Source of the DNA: Thermoplasmata archaeon M9B2D
GTDB lineage: Archaea; Thermoplasmatota; E2; DHVEG-1
Direction of reading: 5' to 3'
Assembly (NCBI GenBank): GCA_002900555.1
Contig: MUGD01000037.1
Span: 1 to 16,987, forward strand
Length of the DNA: 16,987 nt
Each line of letters opens with the position of its first letter. The stretch's first letter is position 1. Of this stretch, positions 8,162-15,561 are shown in pieces. A program made the position numbers and the translations under genes. The notes under the pieces were generated by a model. The model was not told the DNA's origin. It searched no databases and worked only from the letters and a program-made list of their open reading frames with translations.

Positions 8162-8284
8162 CAGATAGGAGCTGCAAATCATTCCGTCATTTAACTATAG
8201 GTTTGTGTCATAGAATCATATAAGAATTACGAATGTTCATTATTTTTATTAAGAATTCAACAATTGCTGTATTTTAAATAGAAA

Positions 8285-8294
8285 ACTATAAATG
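8285..8294 (+). promoter_or_regulatory. TATA-like box for the 33-residue ORF
   Basis: ACTATAAATG lies about 52 bases before the ATG at 8342. A start of transcription near 8315 would give a leader of about 27 bases that contains purine-rich ribosome sites. A second TATA-like ATTTTAAATAG lies just upstream at about 8270-8281. Confidence 0.4.
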
Positions 8295-8341
8295 CTGATA
8301 CAAAATGTATTTTTGCAAGGTGATGAAGGAGAAAGGGGAAG

Positions 8342-8443
8342 ATGAAACTCGTCGTAACTGAAAGTTGGGAGCATACATTGTTTTACTTGGCGACGCTATC
8401 GCTTGTGTTTCTCAGTGGTTTTTTAATTCGAATCATTGCTTAA
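8342..8443 (+). CDS. Small single-helix membrane protein, 33 residues
   Basis: ATG at 8342 opens a 33-codon frame ending in TAA. It begins MKLVVTESWEHT, followed by one hydrophobic helix at residues 13-32 (FYLATLSLVFLSGFLIRI with flanking residues), so it would be a bitopic membrane peptide with a very short C-terminus. Support comes from a purine-rich ribosome region (GGAG and GGGGA within 14 bases of the start), a TATA-like box upstream, and a T-rich terminator right after the stop. I know no family for it. A chance ORF with a hydrophobic run is possible because it is so short. Confidence 0.45.
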   Translation: MKLVVTESWEHTLFYLATLSLVFLSGFLIRIIA

Positions 8444-8452
8444 GAAGAAAGC

Positions 8453-8482
8453 CACTTTTCTCTCATTTTTTTCTTTTTTTTA
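8453..8482 (+). terminator. U-tract terminator after the 33-residue ORF
   Basis: CTTTTCTCTCATTTTTTTCT followed by more Ts begins about ten bases after the stop codon. On the plus strand this is a good U-tract terminator, and its presence supports real transcription of the small ORF. From here to 8581 I see only a weak 25-codon frame overlapping the RNase III end. Confidence 0.5.
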
Positions 8483-8581
8483 AGAACTGTTACGAGAAAT
8501 CGTGTAGGTGAAATGAGGAGGGAAGGGGAGGTTGTGAAAATGATACAATGGGAAACAATAAGAAGCCAGAGAGAATTTGAA

Positions 8582-9043
8582 TTAAAATAAGAAATCTTTT
8601 GTATAGATTTTCTCGAAAATGAAGCTTCGTACCGTCTTAAGGTCTGAATCAAGGTAAATCGCACCGATTAACGCCTCTAGAGCATTTGCAAGATTCGTCC
8701 GGTTCTTTGCGCCTTCCTGTTTGCTTTCTCCTTTTCCAAGCAGTAAAAATGGGCCGATGTCAAGTCGTGTTGCGACATCAGCTAGGACGTTGTTGTTCAC
8801 ACCAATGGCGCGTCTTCGTGTTAGCTCCCCTTCAGAAAAATACTGATTGCTTTGATACAGTCTCTCGGCAATGATAAAATTCAGGATACTGTCACCAAGG
8901 AATTCCAATCGTTCGTTATATTCTACTGGTGTCTGAGCCTCAAATGCGTAGGTCTTATGAGTCAGCGCTGTTGTAAGGAGCTTCTTATCTGAAAACGTAT
9001 ATCCAAGGTGTTTTTCTAACGACGTAACCTTACTTTTCGACAT
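8582..9043 (-). CDS. rnc: Ribonuclease III catalytic domain, no dsRNA-binding domain
   Basis: This is a 153-residue RNase III domain (numbering from an ATG two codons upstream). The family signature NERLEFLGDS is at 45-54, giving metal-binding Glu46, Glu49 and Asp53. The second active-site segment reads LANALEALIGAIYLD, with Glu125 present and Asn122 where E. coli RNase III has Asp114. The protein stops just after the catalytic fold and lacks the usual C-terminal dsRNA-binding domain, like Mini-III in architecture. It would cleave double-stranded RNA as a dimer, for example in rRNA or mRNA processing. Start choice: GGAAG sits against the ATG at 9049 but about seven bases before that at 9043, which I prefer. 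It overlaps the end of the radical SAM gene, so translation is probably coupled. RNase III is uncommon in archaea. Confidence 0.9.
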   Translation of the reverse strand: MSKSKVTSLEKHLGYTFSDKKLLTTALTHKTYAFEAQTPVEYNERLEFLGDSILNFIIAERLYQSNQYFSEGELTRRRAIGVNNNVLADVATRLDIGPFLLLGKGESKQEGAKNRTNLANALEALIGAIYLDSDLKTVRSFIFEKIYTKDFLF

Positions 9044-10784
9044 AGACATCTTCCTGTTCGTCGTTTATTACATCGAACTGAATAAATCTTTCGAGGGTCT
9101 GCGCGACTGTCCGATCATCAAATGAGTTAAGGAATTCTTCTTTATTGTGGAATGGCCGATTCGCTAAAATTCTTATCGCTCGTTTCTTACCCACACCAGG
9201 AATTGCCTCCACTGTCTCCCGAGAAGCGTTATTGATGTCCAGTGGGAATGGTACAGCGGTAAGCGATCGAAAGCCGTACGCAACAATCTTCACGTCATAA
9301 AAACGGTGCTTTGGAAAGACACCAGGCATACCAACAAGCAAAGGATAGCTTCCCAGCTGTCGTGCGAACGTCAACTTCCCCTCATAGGCTTCTGTGAACA
9401 CCTGTGTAAGAAGAGTCCCTTGTGGTACCAGACGTTGAAGCATTGGGCGCTCAATCGTCTGCTGGACCTTTCGTTTGAACCGTTGAAACTCCATTTTATG
9501 TTTTCTGATATACTTCTCTCCAACCTCAGAGATTCTTGTACCAGGAATCGGGATGACCTGACGGAGATTGATGCGCCTGAGAAGCAGATTGCTGTCGTAA
9601 ATCTTTTTCAGAAACTCATAATCAAGAGCAAACGTATGTTTCGTTTCACCATCAAGACCAAACAAAAAATTAAGGCCCGGGAGCAACTCCGGCAGTCCAT
9701 TTGAGCCTCGCTGAGCACCAACCTGGTTAAACAGCTTCACAACAGCGAATACCTCCTCAGCGGTAGCCTTGAGATTATTTTTTTTGATGACCACAGGGTC
9801 AACGCTTTCAACACCCAGGGCGGCTACATCACCCGGCGTATGGTATCGGATGATGCTTTTAGCAATCCGTTTGCATTCATCAGGGTAGCGTGCGATGACC
9901 CCTGGGTTTGCATTATCTATATGAAGAGTTCTTAGGTCCGGTGCCACAGTTCGTATCCCTTGGAACAACCGATCAAGAGCCTGTGGATTAGGTTTGGGGA
10001 ACTCAACATCTCCGGCACCTTTTGCAAGGTACGAGAAGATGCAGGGTTGATTCCCGATACGGAAATGACGGATTCCAACCTTATACAATGCAGCGATTTC
10101 ATCGCAGATTTCATCGACGGTTCTGAAACTCGGTCTCCCTTTGCTTGGCTCACTACAGAACGAACATCCACCCGTGATACTACGTGAGCATCCACGATAT
10201 GTTTCAATCTCCGAAATAAGATAGGCAGGGAAAAAAGGATGCTGCGATACAATCACTGCACCGCGCACCGCGAAGGTACTTATGGTATGAGGACTTGTTC
10301 TGCATGCTGTTGGATCTACTTTTTCGCTGTTGAGATGATTTTGTAATAAATCTGAAACAATAATCTCTCCGTCTCCTTTTGCTATGACATCGAAGACATG
10401 TTGTACAACGTTAGTTTCTGTGACATGTTTTCCTCCCGCCATTCCAAATCCATATCGAGCAGCAGGACCGCAGAGGAGTTTAACCGGTTTTGGCATCTCG
10501 CGTAGAAAACGGATCAATTCATGGGGGCTTACGGGGAACCCAGAGAGATATCTTCCTGGGACTGACACCCCTGCGATAACAACGAGAACATCGGATTTTG
10601 CAATACGTGTTAGCAAAGACATGTCGTTTCTAACCTGATCTATGGTCACATACGTAACGGGAGCATGAGCGTCGTAACTCCAGATTGCTCCAGCAATATA
10701 GCGGGGATATGGACTTATATAGGGTGGAACACCAAGACAGGTTGGCTCATCGACGTACCCATCGAGTATTGAAACATGCACCAT
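9030..10784 (-). CDS. Radical SAM protein, MJ0865/COG1031-like, with C-terminal helix-hairpin-helix
   Basis: This 584-residue protein has a B12-binding-like N-terminal region (about 1-150, with GDGE at 137-140). A radical SAM core follows, with the cluster motif YRGCSRSITGGCSFC (Cys199, Cys207, Cys210), spaced C-x7-C-x2-C rather than the textbook C-x3-C-x2-C; I recall this spacing from archaeal COG1031 proteins. The core runs to about 420. The C-terminus has a helix-hairpin-helix (516-541, DINNASRETVEAIPGVGKKR), a non-specific nucleic-acid binding fold. The substrate is unknown; the helix-hairpin-helix and the coupling to RNase III suggest RNA, but this is inference. The start is supported by a TATA box about 30 bases upstream with no close ribosome site, so the mRNA is probably leaderless. 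The gene is divergent from the RAM gene. Confidence 0.85.
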   Translation of the reverse strand: MVHVSILDGYVDEPTCLGVPPYISPYPRYIAGAIWSYDAHAPVTYVTIDQVRNDMSLLTRIAKSDVLVVIAGVSVPGRYLSGFPVSPHELIRFLREMPKPVKLLCGPAARYGFGMAGGKHVTETNVVQHVFDVIAKGDGEIIVSDLLQNHLNSEKVDPTACRTSPHTISTFAVRGAVIVSQHPFFPAYLISEIETYRGCSRSITGGCSFCSEPSKGRPSFRTVDEICDEIAALYKVGIRHFRIGNQPCIFSYLAKGAGDVEFPKPNPQALDRLFQGIRTVAPDLRTLHIDNANPGVIARYPDECKRIAKSIIRYHTPGDVAALGVESVDPVVIKKNNLKATAEEVFAVVKLFNQVGAQRGSNGLPELLPGLNFLFGLDGETKHTFALDYEFLKKIYDSNLLLRRINLRQVIPIPGTRISEVGEKYIRKHKMEFQRFKRKVQQTIERPMLQRLVPQGTLLTQVFTEAYEGKLTFARQLGSYPLLVGMPGVFPKHRFYDVKIVAYGFRSLTAVPFPLDINNASRETVEAIPGVGKKRAIRILANRPFHNKEEFLNSFDDRTVAQTLERFIQFDVINDEQEDVYVEK

Positions 10785-10809
10785 ACTTTTTATTACAACA
10801 ACTCTCCTA

Positions 10810-10818
10810 TTTTAAAAA
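10810..10818 (-). promoter_or_regulatory. TATA box for the radical SAM-RNase III operon (leaderless)
   Basis: The minus strand reads TTTTTAAAATAGG around here, centred 30 bases before the ATG at 10784, so transcription would begin near the start codon. It shares a 138-base divergent region with the RAM promoter, which leaves room for shared control. Confidence 0.55.
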
Positions 10819-10875
10819 CTTCGTTCTAAAAAGGATATCTACGATGTCTATCTGGAGCATAATCAAGACAGATAA

Positions 10876-10883
10876 CTTTATAC
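10876..10883 (+). promoter_or_regulatory. TATA box for the RAM-transporter operon
   Basis: CTTTATAC centred near 10879 predicts transcription from about 10905. The leader of about 18 bases contains GGTGA at 10912-10916, six bases before the ATG at 10923. This promoter would serve the RAM gene and the transporter 12 bases after it. Confidence 0.6.
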
Positions 10884-10922
10884 CAGGAATCAATATTCCG
10901 CGTGAAAGATGGGTGAAGAACC

Positions 10923-11165
10923 ATGATAAGCGCCTACATCCTAATCAGCCTGCAACCAGGAAAAACCGATAAAGCGATCAAAGAAATGAGAAAAATCGAT
11001 AACGTCACAAAGATCTCCATTATTGCTGGTGAGTATGATATCGTCGTTCGTGCGCAGGTCAAAAACCTCGAAGAGCTGTTAGATGTGACCGATAGGATTC
11101 AGATGATAGACGGCGTAAACAAAACAACCACCCAGATCATCGAAAAAGAAATCAGCCTGCAATAA
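10923..11165 (+). CDS. Stand-alone RAM (Lrp/AsnC effector-binding) domain protein
   Basis: This 80-residue protein is a single RAM domain, the ligand-binding half of Lrp/AsnC regulators, without the helix-turn-helix. Typical features are visible: AYILISLQPGKTDKAIKEM (strand-helix), KISIIAGEYDIVVRAQV (the conserved G-x-YD-x-x-V core) and a second helix ending in VNKTTTQIIEKEI. RAM domains bind amino acids at dimer interfaces and assemble into rings. A perfect GGTGA ribosome site sets the start. The next gene, 12 bases on, is a transporter whose C-terminal domain is recognisably similar: AYILISLQPG against AYIFISIKPG, and IIAGEYDIVVR against VTAGKYDFIVK. Forming mixed oligomers with that domain is the most attractive role, but it could also be a free corepressor-like partner for a full-length Lrp elsewhere. 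Confidence 0.9.
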   Translation: MISAYILISLQPGKTDKAIKEMRKIDNVTKISIIAGEYDIVVRAQVKNLEELLDVTDRIQMIDGVNKTTTQIIEKEISLQ

Positions 11166-11177
11166 TGAGACAAAAGC

Positions 11178-12431
11178 ATGATTATTAGGAAAAAATACCT
11201 GTTTTACATCCTGGCAGTCACCTCTTCGTTTATTGCTGCAGCAGTGACAGCGCTAGACAGCTATGTTGGTGCCCAATCACCGTTTATTACAGACCCTTGG
11301 GCATTCGCATTTGGTCTTTTTTTTGTCGGCGCCATCATGACCATCCTTATAACTTCGATACTCTCGATACCGATACGCGGAAAAAGCATCGGCTCAAAGA
11401 TCCTAGATCCTTCGTTTAAAAAAATACGCTTCATTCATAAAACCGAACTGAAAAACCATCTTGTCGCAGGGCTGATGAATGCAGTAAACACGGTTGGATA
11501 TTGCGCGATTGTCTCCCAGGTACAAGATCCCTCAGTGATTCTTTCATTCTCCCAGATCGTTATTTTATATCTGCTGCTCATGGAATCCATCACGGAAAAG
11601 GACGTCCCGACACTCGTAGAAGTCCAATCCTCGGTGATTGTCACTTTTGGTGCGATTCTGGCGTCAATCAGTCTTACCGGTGAATTCCAATTCATGCCTA
11701 TCCTTCTCGTGTTCATCGTCGTGAACCCCACCTGGGCGGTCTTCTCGATTTATCAACGGAAATTAAAAATCATGAAGATACGTAACAGACCAAACGATTC
11801 TATTAACATCCGGTTATGGAACGTTATCTTTTCATTTCTCTTTACGGCCATCTTTCTCTTCGTAAAGGATGTGTTTACCTCAAGTACTCATCTCATCTCG
11901 GGAGTCACAAGTTCCATTCACCCGTACTATTTCCTGCTCTTAGCCGCTACGATGGGAATAACATTCTTTGCGTATGTCTTATACATCCGAGCACTTGGAT
12001 TGGGGAAAGCCAGTGTCAACAACGCGATCCGTGCATCAACAATTATTTTTGCGGTCCCGTTCTCCATCCTCTTATTGCACCTTGGGTATATCACAGATTT
12101 TTCCACAGACCCGGTGATGCTTCTGATAAAAGTAATCGGCATGATTTTAATTATTTTAGGTATCGTATCCTTCGCACTTACGGTCATCAAAGCCTACATC
12201 TTCATCTCAATAAAACCCGGATATTCGTCCCGCGAGACGATAAAAAAACTCTGGGATATCCGTGGTGTCACTCATGTCTCAGTTACCGCAGGAAAATATG
12301 ATTTTATCGTCAAGGTATCTACCCGTACCTTGATGAAAGGCTATGAGCGCATTATTCGAAAACTTGATGAGATCGACGCTATCAAAAAATACCACTGGGA
12401 ATCCGTGTTAAAGGACTGGGAGAAGATCTAA
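11178..12431 (+). CDS. EamA/DMT-type membrane transporter fused to a C-terminal RAM domain
   Basis: This 417-residue protein has about ten membrane helices (near 9-27, 42-64, 93-113, 117-136, 148-166, 172-191, 212-230, 249-271, 283-302, 312-336). The last third resembles the second EamA repeat, with YIRALGLGKASVNNAIRAST followed by GMILIILGIV. An even helix number puts both ends in the cytoplasm. Directly after the last helix, residues 338-417 form a complete RAM domain (AYIFISIKPGY, VSVTAGKYDFIVKV, helix to the end). DMT carriers usually stop after helix ten, so a cytoplasmic amino-acid sensor fused to the carrier is unusual. It follows the stand-alone RAM gene by 12 bases with no clear ribosome site, suggesting coupled translation. 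Substrate and direction are unknown; amino-acid import or export with effector control is my inference. Confidence 0.85.
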   Translation: MIIRKKYLFYILAVTSSFIAAAVTALDSYVGAQSPFITDPWAFAFGLFFVGAIMTILITSILSIPIRGKSIGSKILDPSFKKIRFIHKTELKNHLVAGLMNAVNTVGYCAIVSQVQDPSVILSFSQIVILYLLLMESITEKDVPTLVEVQSSVIVTFGAILASISLTGEFQFMPILLVFIVVNPTWAVFSIYQRKLKIMKIRNRPNDSINIRLWNVIFSFLFTAIFLFVKDVFTSSTHLISGVTSSIHPYYFLLLAATMGITFFAYVLYIRALGLGKASVNNAIRASTIIFAVPFSILLLHLGYITDFSTDPVMLLIKVIGMILIILGIVSFALTVIKAYIFISIKPGYSSRETIKKLWDIRGVTHVSVTAGKYDFIVKVSTRTLMKGYERIIRKLDEIDAIKKYHWESVLKDWEKI

Positions 12432-12443
12432 ATCAACCAGAAA

Positions 12444-12454
12444 CTCTTTTATCG
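12444..12454 (+). promoter_or_regulatory. TATA-like box for the M29 aminopeptidase gene
   Basis: CTCTTTTATCG lies about 35 bases before the ATG at 12485, predicting a short leader. It falls just after the transporter stop codon. The aminopeptidase may therefore be transcribed both from here and by read-through. Confidence 0.4.
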
Positions 12455-12484
12455 TTTCATTTGTTCTCGGACAGGGAATCAGGT

Positions 12485-13591
12485 ATGATAGACAAACGAT
12501 TAGAGAAATATGCTGATATCTTAGTGCGGTATTCGTTAGGAGTGAAGAAAAACGACTTGTTTGTCATCTCAGGAAGCTATCTTGCCGCCCCGCTGATTAA
12601 ACACGTCTATCAAAAAGCAATAGAACTTGGTGCGCACCCCTTCACCCACATCGGTATCGATGGTTTGGCAGAAATCTTTTACAAACACTCCTCAGACCAA
12701 CAACTCAAATATGTCTCTCCTCTGAGTAAATTCGAAATCGAACAGATAGATGTCAGTCTTTCCATCATCAGCCCTGAGAACACTAGGAACATGACCAACA
12801 TCGACCCAAAAAAACAGGCGATTAGCAGTGCCGCTCATCAGGAAATCCATCAGATTTTCCTTAAAAGAGCAGCAAAAAAGCAGCTGCGCTGGTGCGTGAC
12901 CCAGTATCCTACCCAGGCGTCGGCACAAGATGCAGAGATGTCGCTAGCCGACTATGAAAATTTTATTTTTAACGCTGCCCATGTTCACACCAAAGACCCA
13001 ATAAAACACTGGTGCACGGTTCAAAAAGAGCAGGAGAAGATACGAAAACTCCTCAGTACGAAAAAGAACCTGCATGTTTTTTCCAAGGATACCGATCTTC
13101 GTGTTTCTGTTGCAGGAAGAAAATGGATAAACTGCTCGGGGAAGGAGAACTTCCCAGACGGTGAGGTTTTCACTGGTCCTGTCGAAACCTCGGCGGAGGG
13201 ACACATCAGCTATTCCTTCCCAGGCTCGTATGCAGGCCGTGAGGTCAATGACATTCAACTCTGGTTCAAAAAAGGCGTCGTGGTGAAGGCAACAGCATCA
13301 AAAGCTGAACCGTTCCTCCGCACCATGCTTGCTATGGACCCTGGTGCAAAACGGTTAGGTGAGTTTGCGTTTGGCACCAACTACGGAGTGAAGAGGTATA
13401 CGAAGAACACCTTGTTCGATGAGAAAATCGGAGGAACGATTCATCTTGCGGTGGGGAGCGGATACCCGGAGACTGGCAGTACAAACAAATCAAGCCTACA
13501 TTGGGATATGGTTTGCGATCTGCGAAAAAACGGGGAGGTTTATGCGGATAACGAATTAATATACAAAAACGGACGATTTCTAAATATTTAA
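12485..13591 (+). CDS. M29 family metallo-aminopeptidase (aminopeptidase T-like)
   Basis: This 368-residue cytoplasmic aminopeptidase removes N-terminal residues from peptides using two metal ions. Family motifs are present in order (numbering from the ATG at 12485): Glu227 in DGEVFTGPVE, Glu293 in RLGEFAFG, His320 in TIHLAVGSGYPE, and His339/Asp341 in LHWDMV. These match the metal ligands of the AmpT family, and the 66-residue gap between the two Glu residues agrees with it. I prefer the ATG at 12485 (MIDKRLEKYADILVRYSLG) to an in-frame TTG at 12461, because the length then fits the family and the TATA box lies at a proper distance. There is no signal peptide. It lies 53 bases after the RAM-transporter gene on the same strand, suggesting a link between peptide breakdown and amino-acid transport. 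Confidence 0.92.
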   Translation: MIDKRLEKYADILVRYSLGVKKNDLFVISGSYLAAPLIKHVYQKAIELGAHPFTHIGIDGLAEIFYKHSSDQQLKYVSPLSKFEIEQIDVSLSIISPENTRNMTNIDPKKQAISSAAHQEIHQIFLKRAAKKQLRWCVTQYPTQASAQDAEMSLADYENFIFNAAHVHTKDPIKHWCTVQKEQEKIRKLLSTKKNLHVFSKDTDLRVSVAGRKWINCSGKENFPDGEVFTGPVETSAEGHISYSFPGSYAGREVNDIQLWFKKGVVVKATASKAEPFLRTMLAMDPGAKRLGEFAFGTNYGVKRYTKNTLFDEKIGGTIHLAVGSGYPETGSTNKSSLHWDMVCDLRKNGEVYADNELIYKNGRFLNI

Positions 13592-13616
13592 TGTATTTCC
13601 TAATCTGTTTTTTCAG

Positions 13617-13630
13617 CAAATATTTAAATA
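13617..13630 (+). promoter_or_regulatory. TATA box for the beta-helix protein gene
   Basis: AAATATTTAAATAG is a strong A/T element with transcription expected near 13650. The leader of about 50 bases ends in AGGAGG at 13689-13694, six bases before the ATG at 13701, one of the best ribosome sites in the window. Confidence 0.6.
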
Positions 13631-13700
13631 GATTATTAATATATCATTATAAGAGATAAAAAATTAGTACTTCGTATTAGGTACAAGTAGGAGGAAGATT

Positions 13701-15503
13701 ATGAAGAAGTGTCATAAAAAAAATTACATTTATCAAGCACTGTTTTTGTTGGTGATTGTGGGTCTCTGCATCACCCCTGGATCAGCATACCTCGTTATTG
13801 AAATACAAGGAGATGTACCACGCATAATACACAACAGAGGGTCCATCATCTATGTTGATGATGATAACACCCAAGGACCCTGGGACGGAAGCCTGGAATA
13901 CCCATATCAATTCATCCAGGATGGAATTGATAATGCCATCGCAGGGGATAGCGTCTTTGTCTTCAACGGAACCTATACGGAAAATGTTGTGGTTAGCATA
14001 TCGCTTGAAATCATAGGTGAAGACAGGGATAACACGTTCATCACAGGTGATGGTTTTGGAACTGTTGTAAAAATCATCGCTGAGAATGTGACAATCAATA
14101 CGTTTACTATCACCCGCTGCGGAAGCAATCCGAATAACGCAGGAATCATGATTCATACACGCAATAACATCATCACGAACAATACCATAGAAAAAAATAA
14201 CTACTATGGACTTTACGTGATGGAATCAGACAACACCATCTTTCATAACAATTTTATTCAGAATATCTATCAGGCGGTTGATGTCGTTTCAGGAAACGCA
14301 TGGGATGGAGGATATCCAACTGGAGGAAACTACTGGAACGATTACATAGGGACTGATGAAAACGAGGATGGGATTGGTGAAGACCCATATCCAACAGGCA
14401 ATGGTTCTGCAGACGGATATCCATTGATCCACCCGTACGGTTCAGTACTCAACACGGACACAGGAGAAGTTTTCCTGACGATTCAGGCAGCAATTGATGA
14501 TCCTGACACACAGAACAGTCATATGATACAAGTAAAAAAAGGAGAATACTGGGAACATATCAGAGTTTACAAATCCCTGTATCTCACAGGGGAAGATACA
14601 AAAAATACTTTTATAGATGGTAGGGGCACAGGCGATGTGGTTTCTATCTGTGCAAGTCATGCGGTGCTTGAAGGGTTTTTTATCCAAAACAGTGGAACAG
14701 ATGAACAGAACGCAGGGATTGTGGTGATGGGGGAGAATGTATCTATCACAAGCAATGTCATCTACCAGAACTTCCATGGTATCATACTGAATCATTCTGC
14801 ACAGGATGCAACACTCTTCTTCAATGAGATTATGAAGAACAGTTGGAATGGAATTACAATCAAAACGGGATGTACAGGTGTTCGAATCTTTGAGAACACG
14901 ATCTCTGATAACTTCTACGCCGGGATCGGGATTTCCTGTGCATCGTATAATTACGTCTATCATAACAGCTTTAAAACGAACCGCTATCAAGCCTATGACA
15001 ATGCAACGAACGTATGGGATGATGGATATCCTTCTGGAGGGAACTACTGGGATGATTATGCAGGTTCTGATGCAGATGGTGATGGGATTGGTGACACACC
15101 CTATGCAATCCCCGACGGCTTTAATATTGACCGCTACCCTCTGATGGCTCCCTACACAAGCGAAGATACGATTCCGCCTCAGGTGCACATCGTCTCACCA
15201 CAAAACGGACTGTATCTCGTAGGTCTTCGTTTTCTGTCTCGGATGTTCCAACAACGCACTGTGATACTTGGTGCTATCACCATAGATGTTGAAGCATCAG
15301 ATGCTCAGTCTGGTATTGATACCGTGCTGTTTTTCATCGATACTACCGATGATCCAGTATTTGTCGATACCCAAGCGCCATACAGCTGGCGATGGTCACG
15401 ACGGGGTTCTCTGCTCCAACATTCATTTACCATCATTGCTATCGCCTATGACAAGGCCGGCAACCCCAACTACGATATGATTGTGGTGAAAAGATACCTC
15501 TAA
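13701..15503 (+). CDS. Secreted NosD-type right-handed beta-helix protein, two tandem modules
   Basis: This 600-residue exported protein has a basic N-terminus and a hydrophobic signal segment (11-29). Two modules of about 235 residues follow. Each starts with a SIIYVDDDN or FLTIQAAID type opening, passes through beta-helix coils rich in N-x-I repeats (IITNNTIEKN, ITSNVIYQN), and closes with a distinctive cap: NAWDGGYPTGGNYWNDY at 199-215 and NVWDDGYPSGGNYWDDY at 437-453. After each cap comes an acidic, calcium-type loop (DENEDGIGEDPYP; DADGDGIGDTPYA). Residues 486-600 form an Ig-like domain (TIPPQVHIVSP, then ASDAQSGIDTVLFFID and AYDKAGNPNYD). The fold family includes NosD and carbohydrate-active beta-helices; no catalytic site is obvious, so surface or polysaccharide binding is likelier than copper delivery. 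It is a single-gene unit. Confidence 0.85.
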   Translation: MKKCHKKNYIYQALFLLVIVGLCITPGSAYLVIEIQGDVPRIIHNRGSIIYVDDDNTQGPWDGSLEYPYQFIQDGIDNAIAGDSVFVFNGTYTENVVVSISLEIIGEDRDNTFITGDGFGTVVKIIAENVTINTFTITRCGSNPNNAGIMIHTRNNIITNNTIEKNNYYGLYVMESDNTIFHNNFIQNIYQAVDVVSGNAWDGGYPTGGNYWNDYIGTDENEDGIGEDPYPTGNGSADGYPLIHPYGSVLNTDTGEVFLTIQAAIDDPDTQNSHMIQVKKGEYWEHIRVYKSLYLTGEDTKNTFIDGRGTGDVVSICASHAVLEGFFIQNSGTDEQNAGIVVMGENVSITSNVIYQNFHGIILNHSAQDATLFFNEIMKNSWNGITIKTGCTGVRIFENTISDNFYAGIGISCASYNYVYHNSFKTNRYQAYDNATNVWDDGYPSGGNYWDDYAGSDADGDGIGDTPYAIPDGFNIDRYPLMAPYTSEDTIPPQVHIVSPQNGLYLVGLRFLSRMFQQRTVILGAITIDVEASDAQSGIDTVLFFIDTTDDPVFVDTQAPYSWRWSRRGSLLQHSFTIIAIAYDKAGNPNYDMIVVKRYL

Positions 15504-15561
15504 ACAACCGCGGTATTCTGTACCATAAAAAACAAATCTCACCTATCTGTTATCCTGTACT

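Noticed and set aside
8513..8590. 25-codon plus-strand frame with a GGTGA nearby
   Set aside because: The GGTGA is only two bases from the ATG, the frame overlaps the RNase III end and codes a charged peptide with no features.
12461..12484. TTG start extending the M29 aminopeptidase by eight residues
   Set aside because: The TATA-like element is too close to the TTG for it to be used, and the ATG at 12485 gives the family-typical N-terminus.
14442..15188. Minus-strand 248-codon open frame inside the beta-helix gene
   Set aside because: It is antisense to a clear secreted protein with repeated motifs; its residue make-up (many Ile, Cys, Arg in odd order) looks like a reverse-frame shadow.
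13701..15503. Calling the beta-helix protein NosD of nitrous oxide reductase
   Set aside because: No nos genes are nearby, and the two-module layout with an Ig-like end fits a surface protein rather than a copper-insertion factor.
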